The translations under genes were made by a program, and so were the position numbers. Of a stretch of 64,000 bases of DNA, positions 58,601 through 64,000 are shown one piece after another; the first letter of the stretch is position 1; every line of letters begins with the position of its first letter. The notes under the pieces are model-generated. The model saw nothing but the letters and a program-made list of their open reading frames with translations. It was not told where the DNA came from and ran no database searches. The stretch spans positions 557,765-621,764 of the forward strand of contig MU385712.1 in assembly GCA_022497155.1 (NCBI GenBank), written 5' to 3'. The stretch comes from Whalleya microplaca (taxonomy: Eukaryota > Ascomycota > Sordariomycetes > Xylariales > Xylariaceae).

Positions 58601-60179
58601 ATGACGCTTAACCAGTCTGAAAAGGGACAGGCTGGTGCCTTTCGTCAACCTCTAGGAGAGGACCTGGCACCACTGCCCGCCTCGTCAACACTTCCCTCGA
58701 CGGGAACAACTACTCCTTCACTACATTCCGTGGGCAAGGGCGCTGATGAGAAGCTCGAAGATCCCTTCCGAGGACCTCCGTCCCGGGCAGTCCTCCCGGA
58801 ACAACTTGGTAGTGAACTGAGCCGACAGATTCGCCGTAAGCAATTATTTTCTTAATAATATCTGCTGCCTTTTATTGACCATTGGCTAAATCGGTCTAGA
58901 CAAATATGCCTCTTCATATCGAAAGATATTTGGAGTGATATTCACTGCCAACCTGGCTGTCTTCGTTGGCTTGGTGGCAGGCGCACGTGGAAGCCCGAAC
59001 TCACGAGACGTGGGTAGTGCCGCATCCGCAAATCTTATGATCTCTATTCTGTTCCGCCAGGAGGAATTCGTCAACTTGTGTTACGAAATTTGCACTTGTG
59101 TACCGCACTCATGGCCCGTTTCAATCCGAAAACGGTTAGCTAAGGTCTTTCACTACGGAGGCTGCCACAGTGGTGCAGGAACTGCCGCGGTAGTCTGGTA
59201 CTTATTATATACGATATTAGCGACAAAGGAGTGGATTGACGAACCACTCACTGACGTGCTTGTAAACATGATTACCAGCTGGATCTTGGTTACCATGTTC
59301 TTCGTCATCCTGACATCAGCTCATCCTGACCTGCGGCGAAAATTCCACGACTACTTTGAGGCTTTCCACCGTTTTGCTGGTTGGACAGCCCTGTGCACAT
59401 TCTGGATTCACAATATTTTCTCCGCTAGAGTCACGGCTAGGCAAACGGAGACTGCCCTGGGGATTGTGTTGATCAACTCGCCTAACTTCTGGTTCATCTG
59501 CGTTTCAACTTCGTGCACACTCGCATCCTGGTCTCGTCTGCGCCGGCGAACTGTCTACCCTGAGAGGCTGAGTGAGCACACCACTCGTCTGCACTTCAAG
59601 TACAGGGGGATGGCGCCTTTCTACGGCTTGAAGATCAGCGATAAGCCATTGACTGAGTGGCATGCCTTTGCTACTATTCCCGACACGGACCCTGAATCCG
59701 GAAAGATCAACGGCTTCAGCGTTGTCGTCAGTAATGCAGGTGACTGGACCAAGAAGCAGATTAACAAGCCAAACGAGCGCAAGCTGTGGGTCCGTGGTGC
59801 TCCTCTTCACGGACTTCTTTACACCTCGAAACTATTTAAGAGGATCGTTGTGGTTGCTACTGGTTCAGGAATCGGCCCCTGTCTATCGCTCTTGTTTGCT
59901 GGTATCACGCCCCGACGTGTGCTCTGGAGCACTCGAGACCCCTTAAAGACATATGGGCCCGCTGTTGTGGCAGAAGTCCAGAGGGCCGACCCTAAAGCCA
60001 TCATCTGGAACACCACCCAGAAAGGACACCCAAACATTGTCCAAGAGACATACCAGCTTGTTCACGAGTCCGATGCCGAGGCTGTATTCATTATTTCGAA
60101 CCCCAAGGTGACGGAGCTGGTGGTCTTCGGTATGCAGACACGGGGCATTCCTGCATATGGCGCTATTTTCGACTCATGA
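58601..60179 (+). CDS. TmpA-like membrane flavoprotein, ferric-reductase-like NAD domain
   Basis: Two exons, 58601-58835 and 58900-60179, in phase, 504 residues. The first ATG of the frame (MTLNQSEKGQAG) is used; the upstream extension begins at GTG. After an ~80-residue polar N-terminus there are several membrane helices (KIFGVIFTANLAVFVGLVAG, GTAAVVWYLLYTIL, ITSWILVTMFFVILT, SPNFWFICVSTSCTLAS). A soluble half follows, with an FAD-like ISDKPLTEWHAFATIP stretch and a nucleotide-binding VVVATGSGIGPCLSLL, ending with GIPAYGAIFDS. This architecture matches Aspergillus TmpA, a transmembrane flavoprotein needed for conidiation signalling, and the membrane part of larger NRPS-like enzymes. No adenylation domain is present, so it is the stand-alone type. 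Intact by inspection. Confidence 0.85.
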
Positions 60180-63100
60180 GTAACGACAATCAATCTTGAA
60201 GTCTGTAAAAGGCGAATAATCACGAATTTGCCAATATGGACTTATGTGCGCGGCGTACCCTTGGCACGGCGACAGCCATGGAGAAGCATCGAGTTGGTGT
60301 ACACAATTGGGATCTAAGCCGAAAGTATGACACCGCGACAAGATATCCGGCCTGGAGTTTGAGTGAGCGGTAGAGCCGGTCTTGTAAAATTCACTTCCTG
60401 TCATTCTTTCTCTCCCCATGTTTTTATCTTCCTGTCTTTTAACTCTCTACAAGACACGACGAAATTTCATCACGATGACAACTGTAGATAGATGTTTCGA
60501 TACGAGATTGCTGCTCTTCAGGTCGGATTCAGATTTCGGCTATGTTTCAAAATCCTAGATTAGACTTAGATCCCATCATATAACAAACGATCATGACATT
60601 CAATCTCTGCCTTTAGCAATTGATATCCGTGCAACCGGTCCCATGCTCACCTCTGCATCGTAGGCCTGTACCTAGCAAGTTAAGCTGCTAGGGATAACTG
60701 GTACATGCTCCGCATATACTAATTGGCATACACCTCTCTATCTTTTGATTCTCTTTCTCTAAAATCAGAGGTAGCTGACGCGTTACTCGTATCAACTTTT
60801 CCATACTATAACCCTTACTGGAAATCTTTATATATCATTATCTGTCTAGCAATGAACAAGCTATGCTGGGTGTAAATAGATGATTTTCCCTAAGTTTAAA
60901 ACGACTACATATGCTGTGAACTAAGCAATTTACCGTTTGCCTTATAAACACAGGGGCCAGAGCATTATAGGCACGTTCATCTTGTTACTTGTTTAGTATG
61001 GTTATTTACTAGAGCAATAGAGAAAGGATTGCTGGATAAGATCATGCCAAACTATTTGCCGACCTTGAGATACAGCTCACAGTCTAAGCTAGTGTTATTT
61101 TAGTAAGGACCTCGTTATTGACTTGACCTAGAGTACAAATTCCTAACTACAACATTTTACTGTGCCTACGTCATGACACGAAATGAATGAAATTAAAATG
61201 CTATGCTACGCACTGGGGTGCGCATTTGAGGGATGTCGTCATTAATTGGTATTGCTAGACTCGGTTCAAGGTGCCGGGTACGTGCAGTAACGGATGCTAC
61301 AAGGCTGCATATAGCGAGAATGGCAGGCAAGCAGGATGCCGGAGGTGGGGAGTCTTAGCCCGGCGCTCTGTCACATACCCCGGACGTGGCACCTACGTGT
61401 ACGTCATTCCGGATGCTTTGTTTTAGATATACTAATATGATGTATGTTACACAGAGCAGCTCGTAATTATTTGTCACCCCATCTCACATTCACTTACCGA
61501 TGCTCAAGACGGTTTATCCAGCTTTTTGCCTTCACCCTGGTAGGACTTGCATGGTCTTCATGAGTAGTTTCTTACTTGATTTACTACCAATTTAGCACAG
61601 AAGGTGAACTTTCTATGAACTTGTAGGTAGTAGCCTATGATACCAGTTTGTATCCTCGTCCTCCAAGCTATATTGGCTGTCCAGCGTATCGACTGTCACC
61701 GTGATAAACCTCAAGGCTCCCGGTCGACGTACAGAAATATACTACTAAACTTCAGGTCTACATCGCAGATACGTTATACACTAATGCCCCGAGTCTTCAA
61801 ATCAAAAGGACAATATGGGCAAATACTGATGTGTTTACAGATGTGTGCTTCTATCGACTTGATTATGGAGGCACAATTGAAAACTATACAGCACTTCAAG
61901 AATTTTTACATGTTTTCCCTACATATCTAAGAACAGGCGATTGCTCATATGGAAATAATCAATGAACAGCATAATAAAGGAATAAGTTCAAGGAAAATAT
62001 AGAAGAGGCTTTGGTCCCCGTATATATTTGTAGGTGGTTGGCTTGTGTGGGCCCCTATAGTACCTAGTGGACCCCAGCCCTTTACCCCTATCTCTTCAAT
62101 AAGCAGACAGCACGCCACGCAGAAGGTAGGAAGTGGACCTCTACACATATCTAGTTGCGAGGTTCTGTATTCGGGCTGGGATAATGGAGCTAGCGGTGTC
62201 AAGTTTTCCAGGATGGCGCCTAAAATAGGCTGGTTACAGTATTCATGAGTTTCCAGTCTACGTTGCTGGGCTTTAGAGTAGCTAATAATCCAAGTAGTCA
62301 ACACCACATACTTATGACTATGGTAGGTAGGGAACCGCGCTGATTGAATCTATCTAGTGATGATACTTGGGTTATAGCAACTACAATGTTGCTCATGGCC
62401 TACGTCTATTCAGCACACGTCAACGAACCTATAGCACTAGACCATGCCATGGAACCGTGATGCATTTGTGGTGAAATATACATAACCTAGCAATGAAGCC
62501 ATTCGATTGTATGCATCGATCCAACGCTTCTCGTGAGTCCTCTTTTGTGCTCGTAGTATTGATTAAGTTTTAGGGAACTTGCTCAAAACATTTCAATCTA
62601 GAATCCTTTGGGAAGATAAAAAGAACCCACAACAGTATATATTTCCACCACGAAACAATTAAAGTCACTGTTCTGTAGTTAATAGCAGATATATATAAGC
62701 CACGGTACTTTCTTTCTGGTAATTGGGTATATGTCTCCTGCCTTTTGAAACTTTATATAACCTTTTAATCTGTTATTGACCCGAATCTTTCAATAATATT
62801 TTAATTTCTCTCTTAATCTCCCTCATTTGTTCGAATGATACCCTGCTAATATCGTGAATGAAAGTGTTAAGCCATTTCCAATTCAACGTAAGATTTGAAC
62901 GTCTGAGTCATTTGTTATAAAGGAATGGAATCACGAAACTAGGCAATAGTGATAGTTTTAAATAACACCTACATGTCACATATCACCGGTTTAGAGACAA
63001 ATTAAAAGCTACTGCATTCAGCAATAGTCTAGATATACCCACTATTAAAGATCGTATACAGTGGCTTTAATCGTTTCGATGAACGAACTCAAACTCAAAT

Positions 63101-64000
63101 GAGAATACCTAGTTTGAGACAACGATTGTCTTGAAAATGTTAGCCACACTGGCTTGTTAACTATCTAAAACGACACAAGATAATAATAAGCCAGATCTAT
63201 CAGGTTGAGACGGCAGACCAGCGGAGGCTCACTTTCAAAGACTAAAAATTAGGACGTATGAAGAGACGGAAAAAGACTATGGCGGGGGTGATTATGCTTG
63301 AGGCCGTAATTAGCTGCTGGGGTACCCGAATCAAGATATTTTGCATCTCTTCCCGAAACCAACAATCAAGTTGACTAGAGAAGCAGTTTATTTATTCCAG
63401 GTTACTCGTGTTAATTAAGAAGACAAGACAAAATCCCTAAAACAAGGCGACTACAGATAAGCTGGTGAGGAGACTATGGATAATGGTTGATGAAATTTGA
63501 AGGAAATATTAATATAACCGCTTTTCAGGTTTAGAACCAGTGAGAGGTAGTGTAAGGTCTACTACCGCGCTCTAAAAGGGGTGTGACGCTTGGCGATCCC
63601 ACCCCCACACTAGCAGACTTAAGTAGTTAAGGTATTGAGTGGCTTGATTGATTGTCAGGATATGGCCCGTGCATATTTAATGTTGCGGAATACAGAAGGC
63701 TATTGTGCACTGCTGCTGCACGCAGTCATCTTTTTCCTTTCGCAATCCAGCCGAGCCTTTCCTCTTCAGCGACAGTTCGACCCACTAAGTTCTCTTCTTA
63801 TTCAATACTCAGATACTTTTACTACCTACATCTTCATGCCTTTTTGACCCCTAGCATACCTCTAGCTCTGCGGCTGTATCTAGTACTTAGTCCTGACAAT
63901 GTCTTGCTAGCCTCTCTCATTGAAATCATCCTCGCTGGAAGCAGTGGAAGCCATTCGCAACACGACGGTAAAGGAACACTTAACACGAATAGGTATCGGT
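60180..64000. other. Intergenic, no gene recognised
   Basis: 3.8 kb to the window edge. Open frames on both strands are short, unspliced and resemble nothing known. No inverted repeats or RNA genes noticed. Confidence 0.5.

Noticed and set aside
1..64000. tRNA, rRNA or CRISPR features
   Set aside because: No cloverleaf with a GTTCRA arm, no rRNA core sequence and no regularly spaced direct repeats were seen.
1..64000. A secondary-metabolite gene cluster built around the reductase, P450 and flavin oxidase
   Set aside because: The members are far apart (about 40 kb), two are relics, and no PKS, NRPS or terpene core enzyme is present.

Overview
The window looks like a contig from a filamentous ascomycete, most likely a Sordariomycete. 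Genes are split by short GT-AG introns (48 to 184 nt) with CTAAC or CTGAC branch-like sites. The protein families are fungal: Ufd2 with a U-box, a DOCK/Dck1-type exchange factor, a Cys-rich heavy-metal P-type ATPase, a TmpA-like flavoprotein, a STAND/NACHT protein and single-pass Cys-rich membrane proteins. One transposon also carries the signature of repeat-induced point mutation (RIP). Gene models were built by hand from reading frames and splice sites, and each accepted model keeps phase across all exons.

Layout. 1-1118 (-): single-pass membrane protein, cut by the left edge. 3602-7129 (+): copper/cadmium-type P1B ATPase. 8506-8880 (-): relic of a flavin-linked oxidase. 9267-9548 (-): small orphan. 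11621-13032 (-): extended SDR aldehyde/ketone reductase. 14280-18038 (-): Ufd2. About 18-22 kb is mostly empty. 21969-23853 (+): second Cys-rich membrane protein. 24949-25518 (+): broken membrane-protein gene. 25607-26446 (+): F-box-like gene. 27532-27810 (-): small orphan. 28889-30923 (+): C2H2-type regulator.

33224-36723 is a complete but RIP-destroyed PIF/Harbinger DNA transposon with terminal inverted repeats and a TAA target duplication. 38337-44535 (+) encodes a 2047-residue DOCK-family protein. 47322-48914 (+) encodes a type II membrane glycosyltransferase-like protein.

From about 49 to 58 kb the window is accessory and decaying: a cytochrome P450 relic with a one-base frameshift, a nearly full-length STAND gene stopped by three in-frame TAA codons, and an LTR-like scrap. 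58601-60179 (+) is an intact TmpA-like membrane flavoprotein. The last 3.8 kb holds nothing I can recognise.

The genes do not form an operon or an obvious biosynthetic cluster. The housekeeping genes (Ufd2, DOCK, reductase, ATPase) are intact. The defence-like, P450 and transposon genes are decayed, the pattern of a core region interrupted by accessory, RIP-prone patches. I found no tRNA, rRNA or CRISPR array.
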